NCBI GenBank assembly: GCA_046318115.1
Contig: JBKCVA010000157.1
Location: forward strand, 1-64,000
DNA length: 64,000 nt
Direction of reading: 5' to 3'
From: Aquimonas sp046318115
GTDB lineage: Bacteria > Pseudomonadota > Gammaproteobacteria > Xanthomonadales > Xanthomonadaceae
Position numbers and translations under genes: made by a program. The notes beneath the pieces were generated by a model. It was not told the origin of the DNA. It did no database searches and worked only from the letters and a program-made list of their open reading frames with translations. This document shows positions 35,244 through 43,395 of the stretch, piece after piece; position 1 is the first letter of the stretch; each line of letters begins with the position of its first letter.

Positions 35244-36152
35244 ATGACTCAACGTATCCGCAAGGCCGTCTTCCCCGTCGCCGGGCTCGGCACGCGCTTC
35301 CTGCCCGCCACCAAGACGGTGCCCAAGGAAATGCTGCCGATTGTCGACAAACCGTTGATCCAGTACGCCGTCGACGAAGCCATCGAAGCCGGTTGCGACA
35401 CCCTGGTGTTCATCACCAACCGCTACAAGCATGCGGTGGCCGATTATTTCGACAAGGCCTACGAGCTCGAGCAGAAACTCGAGCGCGCCGGCAAGCAGGA
35501 ACTGCTCGACGTCGTCCGCGGCGTGCTGCCGCCGCACGTGCGGGCGATCTTCGTCACCCAGGCGGAAGCGCTGGGCCTCGGGCATGCCGTGCTGTGCGCC
35601 GAACCCGTCGTCGGCAACGAGCCCTTCGCGGTGCTGCTGCCCGACGATCTCATCTGGAACGCCAGTGGCCCTGGCGCGCTCAAGCAGATGGCTGATCTGG
35701 CCGAACGCGAGCAGGCCAGCGTGATCGCCGTACAGGACGTGCCGCGTGCACAGACGTCCAGCTACGGCATCGTCGCCACCGATGGTTTTGAGGGGCGTTC
35801 CGGTCGCATCCGAGCGATGGTCGAAAAGCCCAAACCCGAGCTCGCCCCGAGCACGCTCGGCGTAGTGGGGCGCTACATCCTCGGCCCCGGCATTTTCGAC
35901 GCGCTACGCGCCACCCAGCCTGGCGCGGGAGGCGAGATCCAACTGACCGACGCAATCGCTGCACGTCTGGCCGGTCACAAGACGCTGGCGTACCACTTCG
36001 AGGGCACGCGCTTCGACTGCGGCAGCCATATCGGCCTGATCCAGGCCACGATCCGCTTCGCACTCGACCACGAGAAACTCAGCGCCTCGGCGCAGAGCTT
36101 CATGCGGCAAACCTTGGAAGAGCTCTCCCACAGTCAGTCTCCGCTCGACTGA
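35244..36152 (+). CDS. galU: UTP-glucose-1-phosphate uridylyltransferase
   Basis: A 302-residue nucleotidyltransferase that makes UDP-glucose. The N-terminal GLGTRFLPATKTVPKEMLPIVD motif binds nucleotide; further motifs are QYAVDEAIEAG, QAEALGLGHAVLCA, LLPDDLI and VEKPKPELAPS. Length is typical. Last gene of the lapA-lapB-wecA-like-capD-like-galU run, so the operon supplies both control and precursors for surface glycans. Confidence 0.96.
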   Translation: MTQRIRKAVFPVAGLGTRFLPATKTVPKEMLPIVDKPLIQYAVDEAIEAGCDTLVFITNRYKHAVADYFDKAYELEQKLERAGKQELLDVVRGVLPPHVRAIFVTQAEALGLGHAVLCAEPVVGNEPFAVLLPDDLIWNASGPGALKQMADLAEREQASVIAVQDVPRAQTSSYGIVATDGFEGRSGRIRAMVEKPKPELAPSTLGVVGRYILGPGIFDALRATQPGAGGEIQLTDAIAARLAGHKTLAYHFEGTRFDCGSHIGLIQATIRFALDHEKLSASAQSFMRQTLEELSHSQSPLD

Positions 36153-36335
36153 GCGCAGCCTTCGCGTCGACGCGGAGGCGGCCGCTCGCGGGCAGGGGCC
36201 ACACGCCCGATGCCTGAGCCTCTGCAACGTGCTGGTGGACTCGCGGGCGGCGAAGGCATCGGTACGGAGCGCTTGCCAGCGCGCATCCGTTCGCTCATTT
36301 TCGTGCCCGTCAGTCGGTGATGCAGGGGGTGTGGG

Positions 36336-38735
36336 ATGCGTACACTCCAGCGCGGTGCCATGTGGGGGACGGGCCTCGCGGCGCTGGTCCTGTTGGGGCT
36401 TGCGCTGCGGCCTGTGCCGAGCCCGCCGCCTGAGCTCCCTTACCTGCCCAAGCCCACCGAGCTGATCCCGGGCGAGGGCGGAAGCTCGGAGTTCTCCCGT
36501 CAGCGTCGGGCTTGGATGGCTTCGATGCGGATCGCCGCTCCGGGAATCGATGCCGCGGCCCTGGACGGGGCCTACCGCAACACCCGCGATCTGCGCTTCC
36601 AGGCCCAGCGCGAGGCGGCGCTCGCCGCCGCTGGCAAGCCGCTGGATCTCATGAAGTTCAGCGCCGCCTCGATTGCAGGGACCTGGAGTGAGCGCGGCTC
36701 CAGCAACCAGTCGGGGCGCGTGCTCTCGACCGCGTTTGACAGCGCCCAACAACGCCTGACCGTGCTTTCGCACGGCGGCAACGTCTGGCGCGCCAACCGT
36801 GGCAGCCTGGACTGGAGCAGCAGCAACGACGCCGCCGCGTTCGTGCCCAACGGCGCGCAGGGCTTTCTGCTGAGGCTTGCTGGCCCGCAGGGCGAGCGCC
36901 TGCTTGTGCTGGGCGATCGACCCGCGCAAGTCCGCTTCAGCGATAACGGCGGAGCGACCTTCTCGACGCCGAGTGGAAGCAGCCTTGCGAACCCGTGGTA
37001 TGCGACCGGTCTGGTCGCGCGCGACGAGGCCGCCAGCGAGCTCTACTACGCCCGCGTGCATTATGACTTCACCGCCCCGGCCGCCTGGCGAACGCATCTG
37101 TTTGCTTCCGTCGATCGCGGTGCGAGCTTCACCCCCGTCGCCTTCGTCGGGGAGCGCAACCAGGCGGCACTGTTCTCGCCGCGCTACGGCGATACGCGGG
37201 TGTTTCTGCTCTCGGGCACGCAGCTCTTCACCATCGCTCCCGGAACCCACGCGCGCGTGCCTGTCTCGACCGTGCCGCACACGCTTGCCGCCGAGGACAG
37301 CGTGGCGCTGTCGGGTGGCGTCACCGCCGCTGGGCAGACTTTTCTGTACGCCTTCTATTCAAGCGGTTCGGCCGGCGTGACGCGCGTGTACTACTCCGCC
37401 AACGCCGGCGCCACCTGGGCCGCACGCACTCCGGCGCCCACTTCGATGTTCAGCCTCAACAGTGCAGCCAGCTCGACGCGCGATCCCAACCGCGTGTTCG
37501 TCGGCGGCGTCGATCTGTATCGGAGCGCGGACGGCGGCGGCAGCTGGACGCTCGTGAACCCGTGGGGCGAGTACTACGCCTCGCCCGCCACCAAGCTGCA
37601 CGCGGACATCTGCGGCATCGATGTGTATGTCGATAACGCCAACACCGAGCGTGTGTTCGTCAGCACGGACGGCGGGCTGTACGAGTCCACCGACCAGCTT
37701 CTGACCGTGCAGAACCTCTCACTCAATGGCCTGAACGTCTCGCAGTACTACGGCAGCTACACACGCCGTCAGCCGCCCTACCAGATCTTCGCCGGTTCCC
37801 AGGATCAGGGTTACCAGAAGGCCTTGAACCCGGGAACTGGCCCGCAGCCCTTCGTGCAGACCATCTCCGGCGACTACGCCCATCTCGTCTCCGCCAATGG
37901 CGGGGCCACCACCTGGAGCGTTTATCCCACCTTCGCCATGGCGGATACCTCGGCGAGTGCCGGCAATCAGAGCGGCCTGCGCTACTACCAGTTCGGCACC
38001 GCCCAGCTCTCGGGAACGCTGTTCCTGCCGCCTTTGGCCGCGCTTCCAGGTGAACCCAACAAGGTCTTGCTGGCAGGCGGTCGCATTGGTGCCGGCAGCG
38101 CTCACACGCTGATCGAGCTGAGCTTGTCGGGCACCACCATCAGCGGCGTGGCCGATCCCTTCAACTTCCTGGATCCGATCACGGCGGTCGCCGTCTCGCC
38201 GCACGCGGGCGGAACCCGTTACGTGCTCGCCACGCCGTCCAGCGCAGCCAACCCCGGCGCACGCTTCTATCGGCGCAGCGGCGGCACCTGGACGCAGACC
38301 GTCAGCCAGCTGCCCAACGGCCAGTTCTTCTACGGTGCGCGGATTCTGCCGGACCCGGCGCGTCCCGGGCATGTCTATGTGGCCGGCTCCGGCTATGGCG
38401 CCGGCAACGGCAACGCGGTGTATCTCTCCACCAACGACGGCCTGAGCTTTGCGCCGATGTCGACGGGTCTGCCGCCGACCCTGGTGCTCGGGCTTGCCAT
38501 CTCCGCCGACGGTCAGCACCTGTTCGCCGCGGCCGAGACCGGCGCGTTCTACTACGACCGCGCGCAGCAGCGCTGGATCGACATCGTCACCGCGGGTGCG
38601 CCCAACCAGATCTATTGGCACGTCGACTTTGTGGACGAGCTGCGCGTCGCGCGCTTCTCGACCTACGGGCGAGGGATCTGGGACTTCTCGCTGAACGTCG
38701 CGAACGAAGTCTTCGCCAACGGGTTCGAACCCTGA
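36336..38735 (+). CDS. Secreted beta-propeller (BNR/sortilin-like) protein with FANGFEP tail
   Basis: A 799-residue exported protein. Residues 1-26 form an uncleaved-looking signal helix (MWGTGLAALVLLGLALRPVP); ATG 36360 is an alternative start, but the basic MRTLQR segment favours 36336. The rest is made of short beta repeats with BNR/Asp-box character (VRFSDNGGATF, FASVDRGASF, YYSANAGATW, YRSADGGGSW, VFVSTDGGLYEST, YLSTNDGLSF), typical of sialidase/Vps10-like propellers. No catalytic set is clear. It ends EVFANGFEP. TACACT at 36341-36346 would be a -10 only if the later start were used. Function unknown; probably surface or extracellular. Confidence 0.75.
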   Translation: MRTLQRGAMWGTGLAALVLLGLALRPVPSPPPELPYLPKPTELIPGEGGSSEFSRQRRAWMASMRIAAPGIDAAALDGAYRNTRDLRFQAQREAALAAAGKPLDLMKFSAASIAGTWSERGSSNQSGRVLSTAFDSAQQRLTVLSHGGNVWRANRGSLDWSSSNDAAAFVPNGAQGFLLRLAGPQGERLLVLGDRPAQVRFSDNGGATFSTPSGSSLANPWYATGLVARDEAASELYYARVHYDFTAPAAWRTHLFASVDRGASFTPVAFVGERNQAALFSPRYGDTRVFLLSGTQLFTIAPGTHARVPVSTVPHTLAAEDSVALSGGVTAAGQTFLYAFYSSGSAGVTRVYYSANAGATWAARTPAPTSMFSLNSAASSTRDPNRVFVGGVDLYRSADGGGSWTLVNPWGEYYASPATKLHADICGIDVYVDNANTERVFVSTDGGLYESTDQLLTVQNLSLNGLNVSQYYGSYTRRQPPYQIFAGSQDQGYQKALNPGTGPQPFVQTISGDYAHLVSANGGATTWSVYPTFAMADTSASAGNQSGLRYYQFGTAQLSGTLFLPPLAALPGEPNKVLLAGGRIGAGSAHTLIELSLSGTTISGVADPFNFLDPITAVAVSPHAGGTRYVLATPSSAANPGARFYRRSGGTWTQTVSQLPNGQFFYGARILPDPARPGHVYVAGSGYGAGNGNAVYLSTNDGLSFAPMSTGLPPTLVLGLAISADGQHLFAAAETGAFYYDRAQQRWIDIVTAGAPNQIYWHVDFVDELRVARFSTYGRGIWDFSLNVANEVFANGFEP

Positions 38736-38802
38736 GGCAAGGCTCAAGTCCCTGGCATCGACGCGCCCCCTTCAGGGCGCGCTCGCGGATCGAGCAGGCA
38801 CC

Positions 38803-38841
38803 GCTTGATCCAGCGGAGGCGAGTCCGGACCCGCGCCGGAC
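38803..38841 (+). repeat. Dispersed intergenic repeat, copy B
   Basis: Short form: GCTTGATCC (38803-38811), 9 bp, then GAGTCCGG with the hairpin GTCCGG-N7-CCGGAC (38823-38841). Same hairpin sequence and loop length as copy A at 11959-11983. Confidence 0.5.
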
Positions 38842-38992
38842 GTGCGGACACGGGGCGCGGTCAGGACGGGGGTGATTCGCGTCGCCCCAAGTCGCAGCGC
38901 GGCCTCGCGATTCCACCGAAGCCGAGGGGGAATCGGGGGCGGCGCGCCACCGTCGTGCCCTGCATCGCTGGGGTCTGGATTGAACGGGGGCG

Positions 38993-38998
38993 TATAAT
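38993..38998 (+). promoter_or_regulatory. Probable -10 element for rimO
   Basis: An exact TATAAT in otherwise very GC-rich DNA, 33 bp before the rimO ATG. No recognisable -35 at 16-18 bp. Confidence 0.45.
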
Positions 38999-39031
38999 CC
39001 GCGCCCCTCGCTCGCCAGACCCGCTGCCGCC

Positions 39032-40378
39032 ATGTCCAGCTCCGCCCCCAAAGTCGGTTTCGTCAGCCTCGGCTGTCCCAAGGCGCTGGTCGACTCCGAG
39101 CGCATCCTCACCCAGCTCAAGGTCGAGGGCTACGAAATCGTGCCGACCTATGACGAGGCCGACGTGGTGGTGGTCAACACCTGCGGCTTCATCGATTCGG
39201 CGGTGGATGAATCGCTGGATGCGATTGGCGAGGCGATCAGCCAGAACGGCCGGGTGATCGTCACCGGCTGCCTCGGCAAGCGGCCTGAGACCATCCGCGA
39301 GGCGCATCCGGAAGTGCTGGCAATCAGCGGGCCGCAGGACTACGCCAGCGTGATGAACGCCGTGCATGAGGTGGTGCCGCCGCAGCACAACCCTTTCATC
39401 GATCTGCTGCCGGACTACGGGCTGAAGCTCACGCCCAAGCACTTCGCGTATCTCAAGATCTCCGAAGGCTGCAACCACCGCTGCAGCTTCTGCATCATCC
39501 CCAGCATGCGCGGCGACCTGGTCAGCCGTCCCATCGATGACGTTCTGCGCGAGGCCGAGAAGCTGGCGCGCGGCGGCGTCCGCGAGCTGCTGGTGATCTC
39601 GCAGGACACCTCGGCCTATGGTGTCGACCTCAAGTACGCCGAGCGCGAGTGGCGCGGCAAGACCTATCAGACCCGCATGAAGGCGCTGTGCGAGGGCCTG
39701 TCCGAGCTCGGCATCTGGACGCGTCTGCACTACGTGTATCCGTACCCGCACGTCGACGACGTCATCCCGCTGATGGCGGACGGCAAGCTGCTGCCGTATC
39801 TGGACATTCCCTTCCAGCACGCGAGCCCGAAGATACTGAAAGCCATGCGCCGTCCGGGCGCGGTCGACAAGACGCTTGAGCGCATCCAGCGCTGGCGCGA
39901 GACCTGCCCGGAGCTGGCGATCCGCAGCACCTTCATCGTCGGTTTCCCTGGCGAGACCGAAGACGATTTCGAAGAGCTGCTGGATTTCCTCGAAGAAGCC
40001 CAGCTCGACCGCGTCGGCGCGTTCGCCTACTCGCCGGTCGAGGGTGCGGCAGCCAACGCGCTGCCGGGCGCGGTGCCGGACGAAGTGAAGCAGGAGCGCC
40101 TGCAGCGCTTCATGGAGCTGCAGGCCGAGATCAGCGAGGCCAGGCTGGCGGCCAAGGTCGGTACGGTGCAGCCGGTGCTCATCGACCACCTCGAAGGCGA
40201 GCTCGCGATCGGCCGCTCGCGCTTCGATGCGCCCGAGATCGACGGCCTGGTGCAGATCCAGGACGGCGAGGCCATGGGCGTGAAGCCCGGCGACATCGTC
40301 AACGTGCGCATCCTCGGCAGCGACGAGCACGACCTGTTCGGTCTGATCGGCCCGGGCGAGGACGAGTTCGACGACTGA
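39032..40378 (+). CDS. rimO: Ribosomal protein S12 methylthiotransferase RimO
   Basis: A 448-residue radical-SAM methylthiotransferase that modifies Asp88 of ribosomal protein S12. The N-terminal UPF0004 domain has its three cluster cysteines (Cys15, 51, 80); the radical-SAM cluster is CNHRCSFC (Cys147, 151, 154); the C-terminal TRAM domain starts near residue 375. KISEGCNHRCSFCIIPSMRG is RimO rather than MiaB in type. Start at ATG 39032 gives MSSSAPKVGFVSLGCPKALVD. Confidence 0.95.
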   Translation: MSSSAPKVGFVSLGCPKALVDSERILTQLKVEGYEIVPTYDEADVVVVNTCGFIDSAVDESLDAIGEAISQNGRVIVTGCLGKRPETIREAHPEVLAISGPQDYASVMNAVHEVVPPQHNPFIDLLPDYGLKLTPKHFAYLKISEGCNHRCSFCIIPSMRGDLVSRPIDDVLREAEKLARGGVRELLVISQDTSAYGVDLKYAEREWRGKTYQTRMKALCEGLSELGIWTRLHYVYPYPHVDDVIPLMADGKLLPYLDIPFQHASPKILKAMRRPGAVDKTLERIQRWRETCPELAIRSTFIVGFPGETEDDFEELLDFLEEAQLDRVGAFAYSPVEGAAANALPGAVPDEVKQERLQRFMELQAEISEARLAAKVGTVQPVLIDHLEGELAIGRSRFDAPEIDGLVQIQDGEAMGVKPGDIVNVRILGSDEHDLFGLIGPGEDEFDD

Positions 40379-40382
40379 CGCC

Positions 40383-41240
40383 ATGGCCAAGCGTCGCTTC
40401 GAGGCGCCCGCGCGCGAGACCGTCGACCGGTCGGTCTTCGAGCATCCGGCCTTCGCGCCCTATCGATTCGAGCTGGACCTGCTCACCGTCGAGCACTGGC
40501 CCGACCTGGGGACGCTCAATGCGCGCGGCTGCGGCCTGAAGCACGCCTCCACCGGCCGCAGCCTGCGCTTCGTCGAGCAGACGCCCGAGCTGCTCGACGA
40601 AGGCCTGCACTACGAGACCCGCATCTTCGAGCGCGGCGAGATCCCCACCCGCGCCGACAACTGGCACGACCTGCTGAACGCGCTGGTGTGGATGCGCTTT
40701 CCTCAGCTCAAGTCCGCGCTCAATGCCCGTCAGGCCGCCGACGTGGCAGCGGTCGGTGCCAGCGAGCGCACCCGCGGCCAGTGCGCACTGACCCATTTCG
40801 ATGAAGCCGGCGTGCTGGTGCGGGTGTCCGATGCGCACACGCTGGCGCTGTGGGACGCACACGACTGGGGCGCGCTTGGCGCCCGCGTCCAGCTGGATCC
40901 TGAAGCGCTCGAGGTCCAGGTGTTCGGCCACGCGCTGCTGGAGCACGCGCTGTACCCGCAGCCGCTGCTGGTCGGCAAGGCGATCGCCGTGCTGGCGCCG
41001 CCCGAAGTCTCGACCAGCACGCTGGTTCGTCGCGTCGCCGAGGGCATCGCTTCAGGCGAACTCCTGACCGATCCTCAGGAGCTGAGGCCCCTGCCGACGG
41101 CGCTCTTGCCCGGCTGGCATCCGCGCAGCGGCGAAGCCGAATTCCTGCGCGAGGGCGAGTGCTTCCGGCCGCTGCGCGAGGGCAGGGTGTATCCGCCGGC
41201 GCTGCGGCTCGCCCCGGATGCCATGGTCGCTATCGGCTGA
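40383..41240 (+). CDS. DUF3025 domain protein
   Basis: A 285-residue soluble protein, 4 bp after rimO and so probably cotranscribed. Recognisable features are the DNWHDLLNALVWMRFPQLKSALNARQ block, typical of DUF3025, followed by QCALTHFDEAGVLV and FGHALLEHALYPQP. The family is common in proteobacteria and has no known function. No signal peptide or membrane segment. Confidence 0.8.
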   Translation: MAKRRFEAPARETVDRSVFEHPAFAPYRFELDLLTVEHWPDLGTLNARGCGLKHASTGRSLRFVEQTPELLDEGLHYETRIFERGEIPTRADNWHDLLNALVWMRFPQLKSALNARQAADVAAVGASERTRGQCALTHFDEAGVLVRVSDAHTLALWDAHDWGALGARVQLDPEALEVQVFGHALLEHALYPQPLLVGKAIAVLAPPEVSTSTLVRRVAEGIASGELLTDPQELRPLPTALLPGWHPRSGEAEFLREGECFRPLREGRVYPPALRLAPDAMVAIG

Positions 41241-41370
41241 ACCTTCGCTGTCACGCTCCGCGCCTCCCCGCATCCTGTCGCAACACCTTGCCGTGCCCGG
41301 CTGCTGATTGCGTTTCCGGCCAGAGCAGGCAGGATGCCCGCGCGGGAACTGTCTTCAAGGAGTCGTCTGC

Positions 41371-42189
41371 ATGGGGTGGGAACGATTTCACGCGAGCTGC
41401 CGGCGCCATCGTGGTCGGCCGGACGAGGATTTCGCGGTCACGCTGGAGTACTTCCGCTCCTATCGCGACGCGGGCTTGCTGGGGGCACCGCCGCGAGGCA
41501 ACTCACTGGCCGACAGCCTGATGCAGGCCATGGCGCGGCTGCCGGTTGAAGCCCGTGAGATCGCGCTGCAGCGCTACGCGACGCTTGATCTGGACGATCT
41601 GCTGAAGCCGCCGGGTCGGGCAAGGGTGAGCCTGTACCTGCTGCTGCTCTGCGTGATGCTGATCCTGATGGTGTCGATCTTCAGCCTGTTCGTGCTCCCT
41701 TCGCTGCAGAGCTTCTACGTCGACACCGGCCACGTCCTGCCCGAGTTCAGTCAGCAGGTCATGCGCTGGGCGCCGTTGCTTGCCGTCGGGGTGTCGCTTC
41801 TGGCCGTTTATGTACTTGCTTCGGCGCAGGCCTTGCGAGGCCTGCTGCCCTCGGCAGGTTCGAATGTGTCTGCTGGGCGCCTCGCCTGGCTTCTGCCCTC
41901 CGCACTGCGTGCTCAAGGCGCTCGCGTGCGCGCGCTTGTCGCCAGCCCGGCCCTTGCCGTGGACGACCTCGCGCTGAAGCACGAGCTTGCTGTGATGGAG
42001 TCAGAGGGGCTGCTGCTCTCGGAGGAACTGCCAGCGATTCTTCGCCTTCAATTCCAAGGTCTGCAGCGGCTGGTCGAGCGGTTCAGCCTCGGGCTACTGA
42101 TCGTGCTGGCGGTCGCCGTGGTGACGAGCATCGCCACCTTCCTGATCGCCATCTACCTGCCAATCTTCAGGATGGGTTCCACGCTATGA
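41371..42189 (+). CDS. PilC/GspF-like inner-membrane protein, short form
   Basis: A 272-residue protein, ATG 41371 with CAAGGAG about 9 nt upstream. It has three membrane helices (residues about 88-112, 128-152 and 235-262) and ends IAIYLPIFRMGSTL, close to the C-terminal PIFxMG signature of PilC and GspF platform proteins. It is only about two thirds of the normal length of roughly 400 and seems to keep a single GspF-type half. It overlaps the following pilin gene by 4 bp, which supports a role in anchoring or assembling that pilin. Weak overall similarity; the C-terminal motif and the context carry the call. Confidence 0.6.
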   Translation: MGWERFHASCRRHRGRPDEDFAVTLEYFRSYRDAGLLGAPPRGNSLADSLMQAMARLPVEAREIALQRYATLDLDDLLKPPGRARVSLYLLLLCVMLILMVSIFSLFVLPSLQSFYVDTGHVLPEFSQQVMRWAPLLAVGVSLLAVYVLASAQALRGLLPSAGSNVSAGRLAWLLPSALRAQGARVRALVASPALAVDDLALKHELAVMESEGLLLSEELPAILRLQFQGLQRLVERFSLGLLIVLAVAVVTSIATFLIAIYLPIFRMGSTL

Positions 42190-42665
42190 ACAAGGCACGC
42201 GGTTTCACCCTGATCGAGCTGATGATCGTGGTCACCATCATCGGCATCCTCGCCGCCATCGCGCTGCCGAGCTACCAGACCTACATCCAGCGCGCCGAGA
42301 TTGTCGAGGCCGTGTCGCTCGCGGAGCATGCACGTCGGAGGGTGGAGCAGTACTACACCGAGTTCGAGCGCTTCCCGCAGGACAACAGCACCGCCGGTCT
42401 GCCTGCAGCAGACAAGCTCATTGGCAATCGCGTCACCGGCGTCGAAGTCGTCGATGGCGCGGTCCACGTCACGCTGGGCTTCAAAGCGTCCGAGAGTTTG
42501 CGCGGCAAGGTGCTTTCGTTCCGGCCCGCCAGCGTCGACGGCAGCCCGACGAGCCCGATCGCCTGGCTGTGCGGATTCGAGCAGCCCGTGCCCGGCATGT
42601 CGGCTTCGGGTGAGAACCGCACCGACGTTCCCGGTGTGGTGCTGCCCGGCAGTTGCCGCGGTTAG
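42186..42665 (+). CDS. Type IV pilin-like protein
   Basis: A 159-residue prepilin with a short basic leader MNKARG cut before Phe7, followed by the conserved FTLIELMIVVTIIGILAAIA helix and Glu5 of the mature protein. The C-terminal region has two cysteines (WLCGFE and GSCRG) that could form the pilin disulphide loop. It resembles PilA-type major pilins in length. Only the PilC-like gene accompanies it; the PilB ATPase, PilD peptidase and secretin are not in the window. Confidence 0.9.
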   Translation: MNKARGFTLIELMIVVTIIGILAAIALPSYQTYIQRAEIVEAVSLAEHARRRVEQYYTEFERFPQDNSTAGLPAADKLIGNRVTGVEVVDGAVHVTLGFKASESLRGKVLSFRPASVDGSPTSPIAWLCGFEQPVPGMSASGENRTDVPGVVLPGSCRG

Positions 42666-42764
42666 CGGATCAGCTCCGACGACGCAATCGATACCTTCGA
42701 CGCATGCGGATTCGCGCGAGGGCGAGGCAATACTGCCGGTACGCAAACCAGGGGAACGTCGCGC

Positions 42765-43229
42765 ATGGACCACGAAGCCGCCATCGGCGAACTGATGCGT
42801 GCCCTGTATGCGCAGGTCTCGGGGCCGGCCGGGCATCGCCGCGACTGGTCGCAGCAGGCTGAGCTGTTCATGCCGTTTGCGCGCATGGTGCGTACGGGTG
42901 TCGATGAGGCCGGTACGCCTTGGGCCCTGGTGATGGACGTGGCCGACTATCCGGCGAATTTCGAGCAGAAGATCGCCGGTGCGCCTTTCTTCGAGGTCGA
43001 GATCCACCGCGTGGTCCAGCGCTTCGGCAACATCGCCCAGGTGTTCAGCACCTACGAGGCCTGGCGTGACGCCGCGCAGACCGACTTCATCAAGCGCGGC
43101 ATCAACAGTATCCAGCTCTACAACGATGGCCAGCGCTGGCGGGTCGCCAACATGCTTTGGGACGACGAGCGGCCCGGGCTGCGCATCGATCCCGCCTATC
43201 TGCCCAAGGTCGGCCAAGGCAACGGCTGA
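42765..43229 (+). CDS. NTF2-like protein
   Basis: A 154-residue soluble protein. An N-terminal helix (AAIGELMRALYAQVSG), a WSQQAELFMPFARMV segment, and alternating strands ending SIQLYNDGQRWRVANMLWDDE give the cone-shaped NTF2/SnoaL-like pattern common in small hydrolase-like or binding proteins. No catalytic residues can be assigned. It stands alone 100 bp after the pilin gene. Confidence 0.6.
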   Translation: MDHEAAIGELMRALYAQVSGPAGHRRDWSQQAELFMPFARMVRTGVDEAGTPWALVMDVADYPANFEQKIAGAPFFEVEIHRVVQRFGNIAQVFSTYEAWRDAAQTDFIKRGINSIQLYNDGQRWRVANMLWDDERPGLRIDPAYLPKVGQGNG

Positions 43230-43395
43230 ACCGCCAGCCTTCTCGCGTGTTCGAGATGCTGCGGTGGCAGGTGGTTGCCGAATCGCGCCCAGCAGTAGAG
43301 GTGGGTACTCGGCATGGGTCACAGGTTTTGTGACGGATTGTGGCTAGACTGCGGTCCCATCGCCGCGCGTGCGGCTTCGCGATCGTCGTCGCCAC

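Noticed and set aside
36341..36346. TACACT as promoter -10 for the beta-propeller gene
   Set aside because: It lies within the preferred coding start and would force a start codon whose signal peptide lacks a basic end.
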